Of a stretch of DNA of 64,000 nt, positions 17,801 to 25,656 are shown one piece after another (positions within the stretch are counted from its first letter, which is position 1; each line of letters starts with the position of its first letter). This stretch comes from Victivallis lenta. GTDB taxonomy: Bacteria > Verrucomicrobiota > Lentisphaeria > Victivallales > Victivallaceae. The stretch lies in assembly GCF_009695545.1 (NCBI RefSeq), contig NZ_VUNS01000022.1, forward strand, positions 19,105 to 83,104. Direction: 5' to 3'. A program made the position numbers and the translations under genes. The notes under the pieces are model-generated. The model searched no databases and was not told where the DNA came from. It was given only the letters and a program-made list of their open reading frames with translations.

Positions 17801-19616
17801 AGTGCTGTTTGTCGAACCGTTCGAACGCCTGTTCATGCTGCCCCATCGCGCACTCGAAGATGCCGCGCCGGTATTCCGCATTCTGCTGGCGGTGGATGTC
17901 GGTCAACGAAAACTTCTGAATCTGCGAGTAATCCTCCAGCAGCCGGAAAAAATCGCCCGATTCGACGGCGGAGTGCTGCCGCGCGTCGCCCACGAACAGC
18001 ACCCGGTAGTTGTTCCTCCGCGCCAGCTTCAGGATCTCCACGCCTTCGCGCAGCGAATTCAAACCCGATTCGTCGATGATCACGTATGCCCCCGCCGGAG
18101 GCTTCTGCATCGACAGCAGGAATCCCGCCACCGTCTGCGACTGTTCGAAGCCCTCCTGTTTCAGCACGTCCGTCGCCGAATTCGTCGGTGCGACGAGGCG
18201 GATATCCGTAACGCCTCCCGAACGCAGTCCCTTGCAGAACTCCTGCAAGGTCGAAGTTTTGCCCGCACCCGCCACGCCGCGGAACAGGTTGAACCGGTCT
18301 TTGGAGCTCAACAGGCCGTGAATCAGCATCGCCTGCGCCTCCCGCGACCGATCTCCCGGAAACGCCTGAAACTCCGGCGCAATCGCATCGAAGACATTCC
18401 GCTGCTGATCCACCAGCCCGATCGCCGACAGTTCGCGCTCAATCACAAATTGCGGAGCATAATACGGATTCGCCTCATTACCGCCCAGGTTCCGCAGTTC
18501 CGGAATCTCTTTGACGGTCTCTTTCAGCTCTTGCAACTTGATCCTGCCGAGGTTCCGGTTCAGCACTTCAGCCAGTATCTTGTCGAGCTTCAGAACGCTC
18601 TCCCGCTCGTACAGTTCATCGATCACATTCCGGATTTCTTCCAAGGTCCTTTCGCGATCCAGTATGCTTGTAACCGAACCGTGTTCTTTGGCGTGCTTTG
18701 CCGCCGCGTACAGCTGCGCTTCTTCCCGATGGCCCAACTGCCCCATTTGGAACTCCCGGACTTTCCCGCTTGTCGAAGTCAGCATCTTATCCGTGCGCGT
18801 CGAAGTCGAAAGATAATTGTTCTCGCTCAACGTCGGCTTCCGGCCATGCTCCGCGATGAACTCCGCCTCGGCTTTCTCGATCTGCCGCCGCCGCTTGGAG
18901 AAACGTTCCATCACGTCAGCCGGAACGCACGCCAGATCGTACCAGATGACATTGCCTTTCCGGTCCCGCGTTTCGACCGTTTCGTAACCCAGTTCACGGC
19001 ACCTTGCCGCCATCTCGTTGTGATAGACCTTGCCCGCGTAACGGATCGCCCGGCACATCTCCAGCGTTTCGAGCGCCTTGTACCTGCCGTCACCCGCCCG
19101 CGTCACATTGCAGACCACGTTATGCGTATGCAGTTGAGGATCAAGCGCGCGGCTCGTATCGTGCATGAACTCCGCGTAAACCAGCTTCCCGGTCGTTTCA
19201 TAATTGTTGGTCCGAACGTTCTCCCCGTCGCGCACCCGAACCGCCGCCAGCCGTTCCAGTTCCGCCATCGCAATCCGAACCGATTCCCGATGCGCCTCGA
19301 TCAACCGTTCGTCGAACATCGACATCACCGAAACCGACTTCGGAGCCGCCACCTGAAAATCAAAGAACCGCGGACCGCCGGGCATATTTTTCTGCGTCAG
19401 CTTGCCCAGCGTTTTCGGATTCACATTCCGCTGAAACAGACTGAACTCCTCGCTCGTCACAACCTTATCCCGCAAACCGAACGTATCCGCAAGTTCTCCC
19501 CTCCAATATCCCTGAACCTTCTCATGCTCCGAATAATAATCGTTTGAACACAGATGATTCGCATAGAAACTCTTCCCCGAACCATTCGTCGCACGAATCT
19601 TCGTCATATTGAACAT
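14817..19616 (-). CDS. MobF/TrwC-type conjugative relaxase-helicase
   Basis: A 1599-aa DNA transfer protein that would nick oriT and unwind the transferred strand. The N-terminal relaxase domain (about 1-300) has tandem tyrosines in SNDYYSEHEKVQGYWRG (Y27, Y28) and the metal-binding three-His motif HDTSRALDPQLHTHN (H152, H163, H165). A RecD-like helicase follows, with Walker A GVAGAGKTS near 445-455, Walker B YVIIDESGLN near 510 and the late motif WVTTSHKSQGRT. The last about 550 residues are charged and coiled-coil-like, with repeated W-containing segments (LPAWLEKWEDT, LPDWMKKW). The ATG used has GAGG nearby. No type IV secretion genes are visible, so it may be mobilisable or only part of a larger element. 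Confidence 0.92.
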   Translation of the reverse strand: MFNMTKIRATNGSGKSFYANHLCSNDYYSEHEKVQGYWRGELADTFGLRDKVVTSEEFSLFQRNVNPKTLGKLTQKNMPGGPRFFDFQVAAPKSVSVMSMFDERLIEAHRESVRIAMAELERLAAVRVRDGENVRTNNYETTGKLVYAEFMHDTSRALDPQLHTHNVVCNVTRAGDGRYKALETLEMCRAIRYAGKVYHNEMAARCRELGYETVETRDRKGNVIWYDLACVPADVMERFSKRRRQIEKAEAEFIAEHGRKPTLSENNYLSTSTRTDKMLTSTSGKVREFQMGQLGHREEAQLYAAAKHAKEHGSVTSILDRERTLEEIRNVIDELYERESVLKLDKILAEVLNRNLGRIKLQELKETVKEIPELRNLGGNEANPYYAPQFVIERELSAIGLVDQQRNVFDAIAPEFQAFPGDRSREAQAMLIHGLLSSKDRFNLFRGVAGAGKTSTLQEFCKGLRSGGVTDIRLVAPTNSATDVLKQEGFEQSQTVAGFLLSMQKPPAGAYVIIDESGLNSLREGVEILKLARRNNYRVLFVGDARQHSAVESGDFFRLLEDYSQIQKFSLTDIHRQQNAEYRRGIFECAMGQHEQAFERFDKQHFIHEGKQKYLEEAAGKYMEYTEQGRYLNRAILVAPTHEECDKLTASVRAKLKEAEVLRGAGRETEVFRSWNKPKAWLKDASNFQPGMTIGFIRNMKGVGKAGEVAKIEAVAGKQLVLANGKRIFAKGASDFIDVGEMRKIELCEGDLIQFRVNLKANKIYNGTLARVSADPGKVEILYSDGRPRELIDMPENYAAFDYGWVTTSHKSQGRTAENVVVAAESLDRKAFYVALSRGRREMSLHCPDKEHLKRGLAYRTGKRASIHDLIRDREISEGAMLPLSEPARERKAELLPDFSYRDMAARAKAAMRKVKMMLNDTAAIRRMRQHRERLYNEHTRFEVEEHAVGLLGKIVGRITGMFKAPEAVPQESPQADWEREREAERQQNLELARKRELEAQWNVFEGAWSGYVEKRKQYHELHGGGEAFELTDREAAFRKRQTTRQRRGKAPQPLPAWLEKWEDTARTEAKKSRAALTVRLEEAKRLKTAWEKADAEWAAHCTARKAYHAELGFKVPFRLWDKEYRYHTEQELRRRSGEFPQPMPESLVNWKAYMDEQKQQELRMFWREAQKQWEELLASRRAVYEKQHVEAGFRLWPEEEAFAAAQQKRRAAGLKPEAIPAELCNWRERAVEEVQQLVEVAARQRRYEAEAQWKWKWQDFDEKWKAYVKNRIKPSRLEPIFQEEIELRRNSHREPPSIIELPDWMKIEEVLDIHERNLKIEEIRRKLGLHPGDEGQPVDPGRKLYYESKREELFRRIAVYDQRTAFEKLPDWMKKWNPSEAHKAKVRNAIYMKYDCNVADEKSLEPLEWLELQNRKIKAKAEYAAYEHRLEVGPATDRQMDELKSFAAAGLLKEWPPEPDREEAEKLLEQLREQEQQQKLAEERRRNPMADWQSRTLRELHEEGRLKKIPEGISWREASELIDRITFHDPASWMMKNAVRRNIESGLLPSSAGRNLDSMTVGEFRKLQKVIREKQQEIDRQREQWEREHPRDRGGIDL

Positions 19617-19708
19617 AGCTCTATGCCTCTTCATCCATTATTCCAATCAAAAACTACCTGAATATAGTCTATGAGAAGCACAGCTAAACTTCAAGCAAAC
19701 AGCACTTT

Positions 19709-19742
19709 ACGATGAGAAAAACTACGTCGTTTTTCTCATCGT
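19709..19742. other. Candidate oriT hairpin upstream of the relaxase gene
   Basis: A perfect inverted repeat, ACGATGAGAAAAAC and GTTTTTCTCATCGT, with a 6-nt loop lies about 95 nt before the relaxase start. It is followed by GTATCCACTAG, which resembles in layout (hairpin, GTAT, nick region) the origin of TrwC-type systems. This is inference; no nick site can be assigned. Confidence 0.4.
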
Positions 19743-19931
19743 GTATCCACTAGTCAGAAATAAAACGCAATACCCCGTTCGCTGAACGAAATTGCAAAAG
19801 GTGTAAAATTGCCTTACGCTCTAACAGGAAATAAAAGTTCGGCGGAAGCCTTGCTCAATTTTCGACGGGATTCCAGTTCGCAACTATACCTGTGAAGGAG
19901 GGGAGGAATTTCAGTGGGATTGCTGGCGCGG
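19743..19931. other. Intergenic region between relaxase and TPR genes
   Basis: No gene, terminator or promoter could be supported. A GGAGGGGAGGAA purine run and a short repeat (CGTTC, GAACG) are present. Confidence 0.3.
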
Positions 19932-22157
19932 CTAAAGAGAATTCAAAATTTCCAATGCGTCATCTTTGTCTGTTTTACTGTTCAGAACTTCCGCATTGAG
20001 AATAATAAGCTGTAACAATTCCTTGACTACCGGAGCTTCCGCAGAAGTTGTTTTTCCGTCAAGAGGGACGGCAGTCCAGGCGATGGCAATGGATTTTCCA
20101 TACTCTTTCGATTTTGCCCAGGACTGTGCCAACTTCAGAACGATCAGGCGCTTTTCCTGGGCGGACAATTTGGTCATCAACAATTCCTGACAACATTTCC
20201 GGGTTTCTTCATGAAGCTGCAAGCCGGAAAGAATTTCAGCCTGCAAAATTTTAACTTCTTTGTATTGCCAGACCTCTTCTTGGGCAAGCAGAATTTCACA
20301 GCGCTTCAACGCTTCCCGATACTTTTTCTCCTCATATTCAAGTTGTGCCAGTGTTAAAAACAATGCGCAGCGTTCCGGGTGATTATTGAATTCCGAAGCA
20401 TATTTTACGCCGAATTCCAGCTTCAACTTTCTGTCGTCAAGTCGGGCAAACAGCGCCAGTAGTTCGGAATCGGTGAAATTGCTTCGCTGAAACAATGTCT
20501 TAAGCAATACCTTGCTTTGCGGTTCGGTTAATTTCTCGGCGCACTTGGCAATGAGAGTTACTGCCTGGCTTGATTCCAAATGCTTTTTCGCTGCCCAATC
20601 ACCCAAGGATTGAAACTTTTTCGTTTCCGGCGGATGTTTTTGGTAAAAGTCGAACAGATGCATCGCATACTCCAGCCCCTCGGGATCATCCGAATAATCT
20701 CGTAACAGCATTTCGATATAATCAGCCGTTTTTACAGAATCGTTTTCCAACTCGCAGCGGATGAGCAGTTTCAACACGTTGGAACGGTCGGTGTCTTTGT
20801 TTGACAGTAACGGTTCCAAACGTTGAATTGCGCCGGAGTAATTTTTGCGGCGCATTTCCGCTTGCCCGGCCAGAATTGATCTTTCTGAATCCGGCGGCAG
20901 GATGTCGATCAACGCCAGACATTTCTCATAATTCTGCATCTGGTAAAAACAACGGGCGGCAGAGAATCTTGCTTGCTCCGCCACTCTGATGTTGGCAGTA
21001 GCAGAAGCCAGTTTCAGCAGACACTCTGCCGCCTCCTGCTGTTTATCCTGCTCAATCAGCAACTGGGCGCACTGCTGCCCGGCGACGACCGCATCAGGGC
21101 TATCCGGTGCCGCATCCAGGAATTGACGGAGCAGCGTTGCCGCTTCTGCCTTCTTTCCTCCTGACAGAAAATTTCGGGCGACATCAAGCAGAAATGCCGG
21201 TTCTTCTAAGGGTAATTCCTGAACGATACTCCATGCCTTGTCCAACTCGCCACAAGCGCTCAATGCAACAACATAACGGATTCGCATGGCAGGAACGACA
21301 TTATTCTCCAAGGCCAATACCACATCATGAAAACGGCGGTGCTGCAACATTTCATCAATCATCGCGGTTTTCATCGCACTTTGCGGTTTGAGAGTGGATG
21401 GCAGTTTCAATTGATAACCCAGCAGACGCAAGGTTTCGTGACAATAGTGGAGCCGATCACTCAAAGCCTGAAAACGTGGATCAGTCGGCGAAAGGGTATT
21501 CACCACACGGAGAAAATATTTTGCTGCCCGTGAAAAATTGTTGAGCTTCTCGGACTCATCATGACTCCTTACGCCACTGCCGACATATTGATCACCTGCC
21601 AGAAGCAGAAGTTGAATGGCTCCGTCCGGCATATTTCTCCTCTGCATCTTTTTGGCGGGATAATAAAGACGTAACGTTTCCAGAATCAGTTTCAACGGTT
21701 CGGAATATTCACCGTTCAAGTTATAATTACGGGTATGCAGAAAGACGATTTTCAACGCAGTTTCAGAGTCGCCGTCATCCTTGACACGCTTCAACAACTC
21801 CCAGGCGGCATCGGAAAGTTCCTGGTATTCCGGAATGCCCCGTGCTTTCCAATCTTCAGCTCGACGGATCAGCAACGTTGAATGCCCGAGCAGATCGGCC
21901 GTCAACCAATTCGGGTGTCTTGCGGTTTCCCTGGCTTGCTTGACGGTTTTTGCGATTTTTTCAGGATCGGCTCCAAGCAGATACTCCTGCATGGCGAGGA
22001 GTTTGGTCCGCTGTTTCTCCGAAACTTTTCCATTCAGCAACTCATCAACGGCTTTGCCGCATTTAGCAAATTCTCCGGCAGCAAAAAGCTGTTCCACCGT
22101 CTGCAAATCGACGGCAGCCAGCGAGAATGTAAATAAAAGCAGGACGAGATATTTCAT
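19932..22157 (-). CDS. Exported tetratricopeptide-repeat protein
   Basis: A 741-aa protein with a short signal peptide (MKYLVLLLFTFSLAAVDLQT), then helical TPR-like repeats throughout (for example LFAAGEFAKCGKAVDELL, ARCFYQMQNYEKCLALID, LAQLEYEEKKYREALKRCEI). It probably works in the periplasm as a scaffold. Its ATG overlaps the stop of the upstream TonB-like gene (ATGA), so the two are translationally coupled. The opposite-strand TPR gene and exbBD genes nearby suggest a single envelope complex. No enzymatic motif is visible. Confidence 0.8.
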   Translation of the reverse strand: MKYLVLLLFTFSLAAVDLQTVEQLFAAGEFAKCGKAVDELLNGKVSEKQRTKLLAMQEYLLGADPEKIAKTVKQARETARHPNWLTADLLGHSTLLIRRAEDWKARGIPEYQELSDAAWELLKRVKDDGDSETALKIVFLHTRNYNLNGEYSEPLKLILETLRLYYPAKKMQRRNMPDGAIQLLLLAGDQYVGSGVRSHDESEKLNNFSRAAKYFLRVVNTLSPTDPRFQALSDRLHYCHETLRLLGYQLKLPSTLKPQSAMKTAMIDEMLQHRRFHDVVLALENNVVPAMRIRYVVALSACGELDKAWSIVQELPLEEPAFLLDVARNFLSGGKKAEAATLLRQFLDAAPDSPDAVVAGQQCAQLLIEQDKQQEAAECLLKLASATANIRVAEQARFSAARCFYQMQNYEKCLALIDILPPDSERSILAGQAEMRRKNYSGAIQRLEPLLSNKDTDRSNVLKLLIRCELENDSVKTADYIEMLLRDYSDDPEGLEYAMHLFDFYQKHPPETKKFQSLGDWAAKKHLESSQAVTLIAKCAEKLTEPQSKVLLKTLFQRSNFTDSELLALFARLDDRKLKLEFGVKYASEFNNHPERCALFLTLAQLEYEEKKYREALKRCEILLAQEEVWQYKEVKILQAEILSGLQLHEETRKCCQELLMTKLSAQEKRLIVLKLAQSWAKSKEYGKSIAIAWTAVPLDGKTTSAEAPVVKELLQLIILNAEVLNSKTDKDDALEILNSL

Positions 22158-25100
22158 TTGCACCACACCGAGATATCGTTGATTTCATAAGAGATGGATT
22201 GCAGATTCTTCTCCAGCGTCCGACCGGGTCCGAGAATGCGCAAATATTGCCAGGACGGGATGATTCCATCCAAGGGAATAAACACTTGCTGCCAACGATC
22301 TATCGATAAACTGACCGAAAAACATTTTTTGTCGAGAGCAAAACGCATTTGCGTCCAGGGATAACGTTCGTCCTTTTTCACTCCTGATGCTCGCGGAAAA
22401 ACCCAGAAGGAGAGATAAAGCGCCTCTTCCGGAGCCTGTCCCAGCGCCAGATAGACACTATCGAAACGACCGGGCACATCAGCGTTGACTCGATGAGTAA
22501 TGACGATACTCTCCTTGTTTCCCGGGGTGAATTTTTCCTCTTTAGTCACCGGAATCCGGCTGAACGAAGCGTTCTGTCCGTAAGCCGCAGCGTATCCTCC
22601 GAGACGAAACGAATGCTTCTTCAGCGCCTTTTCACGAAGCGTGTTCTTAGGCGAAGTATAGTCGAACTGGATCTGCGGCCAGATATCTCGCCGTACCACA
22701 GGCGGCCGAGTCGGCTCTTTGGCTCCTTTCTTAATCAGGCGTATGACGGTTAACTCAGGAAACGGGCAGGAATAACGGAAGATATTGTTTTCAATATTGA
22801 TTGATCTACTTTCAGATTGTACTTTTGCAGCCAGCCAGGTAAATGGAGAATTTTCCGGCAGGAAACCTTTTTCAATGATTATTTCGGTCGCACCGTTCCA
22901 AGGCACGATGGCGACGACCTCGCCTTCTTCCGGGAACAGAAAACGTTTGGTCACCACCACCGTCGCCACTCCGGGAGCGTTGTATGCAGCGGCGGCATTG
23001 CCGAAAAGTTGCGGTTTATCGTCATATTTCGGATAATATTGAGCCGCGAGCTTATGAGGAGTGCCGTCAAAGAGTTTTGCGACTTGCCGCAGAGCCGACA
23101 ATGCCGGATACTCCGTCCCGAATACCGAGTCGTAAAATCTGCTGCTGCGGGAAATATTCCGCAATTTCACCCCGGAACCGCCGCCGGAAATCCAATCGAC
23201 AATCTCTCGCCCGGTCTGCTGCAAATAATGTCGCTGATACTCATTGCCCATATGCTCGCTGCCGGAGGCGGTATAGCTGGCGATATATATTTTCTTCGGA
23301 TCATAAGTTTCGACAGCAGTCATGAGTTGGTGGTTTTTACTTGTCCAGTCGAGGTTGCATATTACCGGCGCATCCGGTTCTTTTGCCGCGAACAATGGGC
23401 GGATGGAGGGCTGCAGCTCCGCCGCGTCTTCCGCCAGCAGGTAAAGACGACCGCCGACTTTGTTGATCGCGGTGATCCGGGCGGCGTCGAACGCCAATAC
23501 CGCCTTGCCGTTGTTGCGCAGCTGCAGGATATTGCCGAACGGTTGCATCACGTCAGAGGGGATGACGATCTCCACCAGTTGTTTATTGCGGAGCAAAATG
23601 GAGTTGTACAGTCGTTTCCCGTTGATGACCGCTTCCAGCGACTGATGTTCATCGAATGCCTCTTTTACCGATCCCACCATACCGAGAGTCAAACGCAGAT
23701 GTCCTTTGAAGCTGCGCGGAATCAGCTCATCCAAAAACAACGCCAAACGCTGATTAGGCTGCAACGTTTGCGGCCAATCTTCAGTTTTCCGGATGGCGAC
23801 GGTCGAACGCATGCTGGCAAGCTTGGAGAATTCATCTTCGATCTGTGTCAAGGCGTTGTCGGCCGGCCGGCCGTCGAATCGCCCGAATGCAATCGGCTCA
23901 AACTCGTTTTCTCCAAGCCCGAGAATTACTCCGGCCAGCGGATCGGCACCTCCGGGCAACCGGGTAATCAGTCCCGCTCCACCAATATCGTAATCGTCGG
24001 CACGAGACGCCGCCGTGGAATTTTCCGCAATACTGTAACTGGGCAAATAGCGATAGTAGACTTGCAGCATTAAAGCGCATAAACTGCTTCCGTAGACCGT
24101 CAGATCTGTTCTCCCCTTTACTCGGAAACTGGCGTCGCCGCCAGGCAGTGACCAACTGCCGTCGGAATTCTGAGCGGCGAGTAACTCTTTCTTCAAATTT
24201 TCGTTCCACTCCTCCCAACGTTTACCGCGCCCTTTTTCTGTCTGAAACAGCGCCTGAGTCTGATAATACCAGCGATAGAGTGGAAATCGACCGCTGTTTT
24301 TCCATTTGGGCGGTGCGACTTCATGCAGAATTTTCTCGGCCCGTCGTGCCGGTAAGCTGTTGCCGGAGTTCAAAAGCTGCAACCCCAGCAGGCCCACGGG
24401 ATTCATGTTGTCGTTCGCGCCAAAGCGTTTCAGATTGATCCCCTGCGAAAAGCCGCCTTTGTCTGCCTGGTGAATTTTGACCAGCGCTTCGGTCGCCAAT
24501 GAGAGCGCTTTATCCAACCCGTCTGGACGAACTCCCGCGTTGTGCGCAGCCGTCAGCGCCTGAATGTGCCAACCCAGCAGCGAAAGATCGCACCCCGGTT
24601 CCCCGATGACGATCTCTTTGAAGAGCGGGTCTTCAAGCTGATCTGCCGTGGGCGGGGCCATTGGGGTATTATCATAATTCAACGCAAAAGAGCCGAAACT
24701 GTTCTGCCGCGAAATAATGAACTTCAGCCGTGCCTCCAACGCATGCCGTAAACTAAGACTGCCGCTGACAGCATACCCTTCGGCCAACGCGTAAGTGAGA
24801 ATTGCGTGGCCGAAACCGTTCCCCGCGTATTCGATATTCTGCGTATTGCTTAGTTCCACCAGAAAATCGCAACCGCGCCGGATATGATCGCCATATTGTT
24901 TGGATTGGAAATTCTCTCCATGCGAGAAAAACGCCAGCAAGGCCAGCGAACTCAGCGCTGCCGCATCACCGGTAGCAAAACTCTCTTTGCTGCCCCAACT
25001 GCCGTTCCGATTCTGGACGGAAGCGAGATATTTCAACGCTTTTTCCACCGCCGATTCAGTTTGTACGTTTCCGCCGTGACGACGCAGCAGCCGCGAGCGG

Positions 25101-25576
25101 TTCGCCGCATCTCCACGCCCTGCAAATGAAGCTCCGACCTCTAATCCGGCGGGCAACATACCACTCGGCAATCCGGAACGGATGTTGCTGACTCCGTCAA
25201 AGACGGCAATCCCCTGCGCGGTCCGTGCCAACTCGCCAAATCGCTCGGTCGCAGTTTTGTCAGTCATGGACACGCTTCCGGTAATTTGCGATGAAAAGTC
25301 ACGCATGGCATTTTCTGTTAATTTTTCAGGATTTGCGGGAACAGGTTCACTCGCCGCGCCTCCGGCAGCAAGTGTTTCCGGCACGCTCATATTCTTGATC
25401 TCCGGGGGAGAAAAATTACTTATATCCACCGTGATTTCGCTCGGAGCGACCACTTGCGGCGGGGGGCTCTTCAGTAACAGGAACACCCCGAGAATCAGGA
25501 TGTTAAATGTCAGAGCCACCGCGATTTCCCACGGCACTCTTTTAAGCAGCTTATTTTTCCTGATAAATTTGCCCAT
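22154..25576 (-). CDS. TonB-like membrane protein with terpene-cyclase-type repeats
   Basis: A 1140-aa protein with a basic cytoplasmic N-terminus, one membrane helix (about 17-36, VALTFNILILGVFLLLKS) and a Pro-rich stretch as in TonB-like proteins. From about residue 175 to 480 it has prenyltransferase/squalene-cyclase-type alpha-toroid repeats, seen in QNRNGSWG (187-195), QNSFGSF and QNSDGSW. The rest is a large beta-rich periplasmic region with a Gly-rich WISGGGSGVKLRN. The DxDD catalytic signature of cyclases is not evident, so the toroid is likely structural or binding. It is divergent from the TPR gene of the ExbBD locus, with only about 80 nt between them, which suggests shared control. 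The substrate is unknown. Confidence 0.7.
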   Translation of the reverse strand: MGKFIRKNKLLKRVPWEIAVALTFNILILGVFLLLKSPPPQVVAPSEITVDISNFSPPEIKNMSVPETLAAGGAASEPVPANPEKLTENAMRDFSSQITGSVSMTDKTATERFGELARTAQGIAVFDGVSNIRSGLPSGMLPAGLEVGASFAGRGDAANRSRLLRRHGGNVQTESAVEKALKYLASVQNRNGSWGSKESFATGDAAALSSLALLAFFSHGENFQSKQYGDHIRRGCDFLVELSNTQNIEYAGNGFGHAILTYALAEGYAVSGSLSLRHALEARLKFIISRQNSFGSFALNYDNTPMAPPTADQLEDPLFKEIVIGEPGCDLSLLGWHIQALTAAHNAGVRPDGLDKALSLATEALVKIHQADKGGFSQGINLKRFGANDNMNPVGLLGLQLLNSGNSLPARRAEKILHEVAPPKWKNSGRFPLYRWYYQTQALFQTEKGRGKRWEEWNENLKKELLAAQNSDGSWSLPGGDASFRVKGRTDLTVYGSSLCALMLQVYYRYLPSYSIAENSTAASRADDYDIGGAGLITRLPGGADPLAGVILGLGENEFEPIAFGRFDGRPADNALTQIEDEFSKLASMRSTVAIRKTEDWPQTLQPNQRLALFLDELIPRSFKGHLRLTLGMVGSVKEAFDEHQSLEAVINGKRLYNSILLRNKQLVEIVIPSDVMQPFGNILQLRNNGKAVLAFDAARITAINKVGGRLYLLAEDAAELQPSIRPLFAAKEPDAPVICNLDWTSKNHQLMTAVETYDPKKIYIASYTASGSEHMGNEYQRHYLQQTGREIVDWISGGGSGVKLRNISRSSRFYDSVFGTEYPALSALRQVAKLFDGTPHKLAAQYYPKYDDKPQLFGNAAAAYNAPGVATVVVTKRFLFPEEGEVVAIVPWNGATEIIIEKGFLPENSPFTWLAAKVQSESRSINIENNIFRYSCPFPELTVIRLIKKGAKEPTRPPVVRRDIWPQIQFDYTSPKNTLREKALKKHSFRLGGYAAAYGQNASFSRIPVTKEEKFTPGNKESIVITHRVNADVPGRFDSVYLALGQAPEEALYLSFWVFPRASGVKKDERYPWTQMRFALDKKCFSVSLSIDRWQQVFIPLDGIIPSWQYLRILGPGRTLEKNLQSISYEINDISVWCK

Positions 25577-25656
25577 TTCTCCATACAATAGCTTGAAAAG
25601 TTGATTTTTCCACCTACCTTAAGATGGAAAATGACTGCAAATTATGGAGAATGGCG

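Noticed and set aside
16233..19547. Very long open frame antisense to the relaxase gene
   Set aside because: It has no ribosome site or recognisable domain and mirrors the codon pattern of the relaxase gene, whose motifs are unmistakable.
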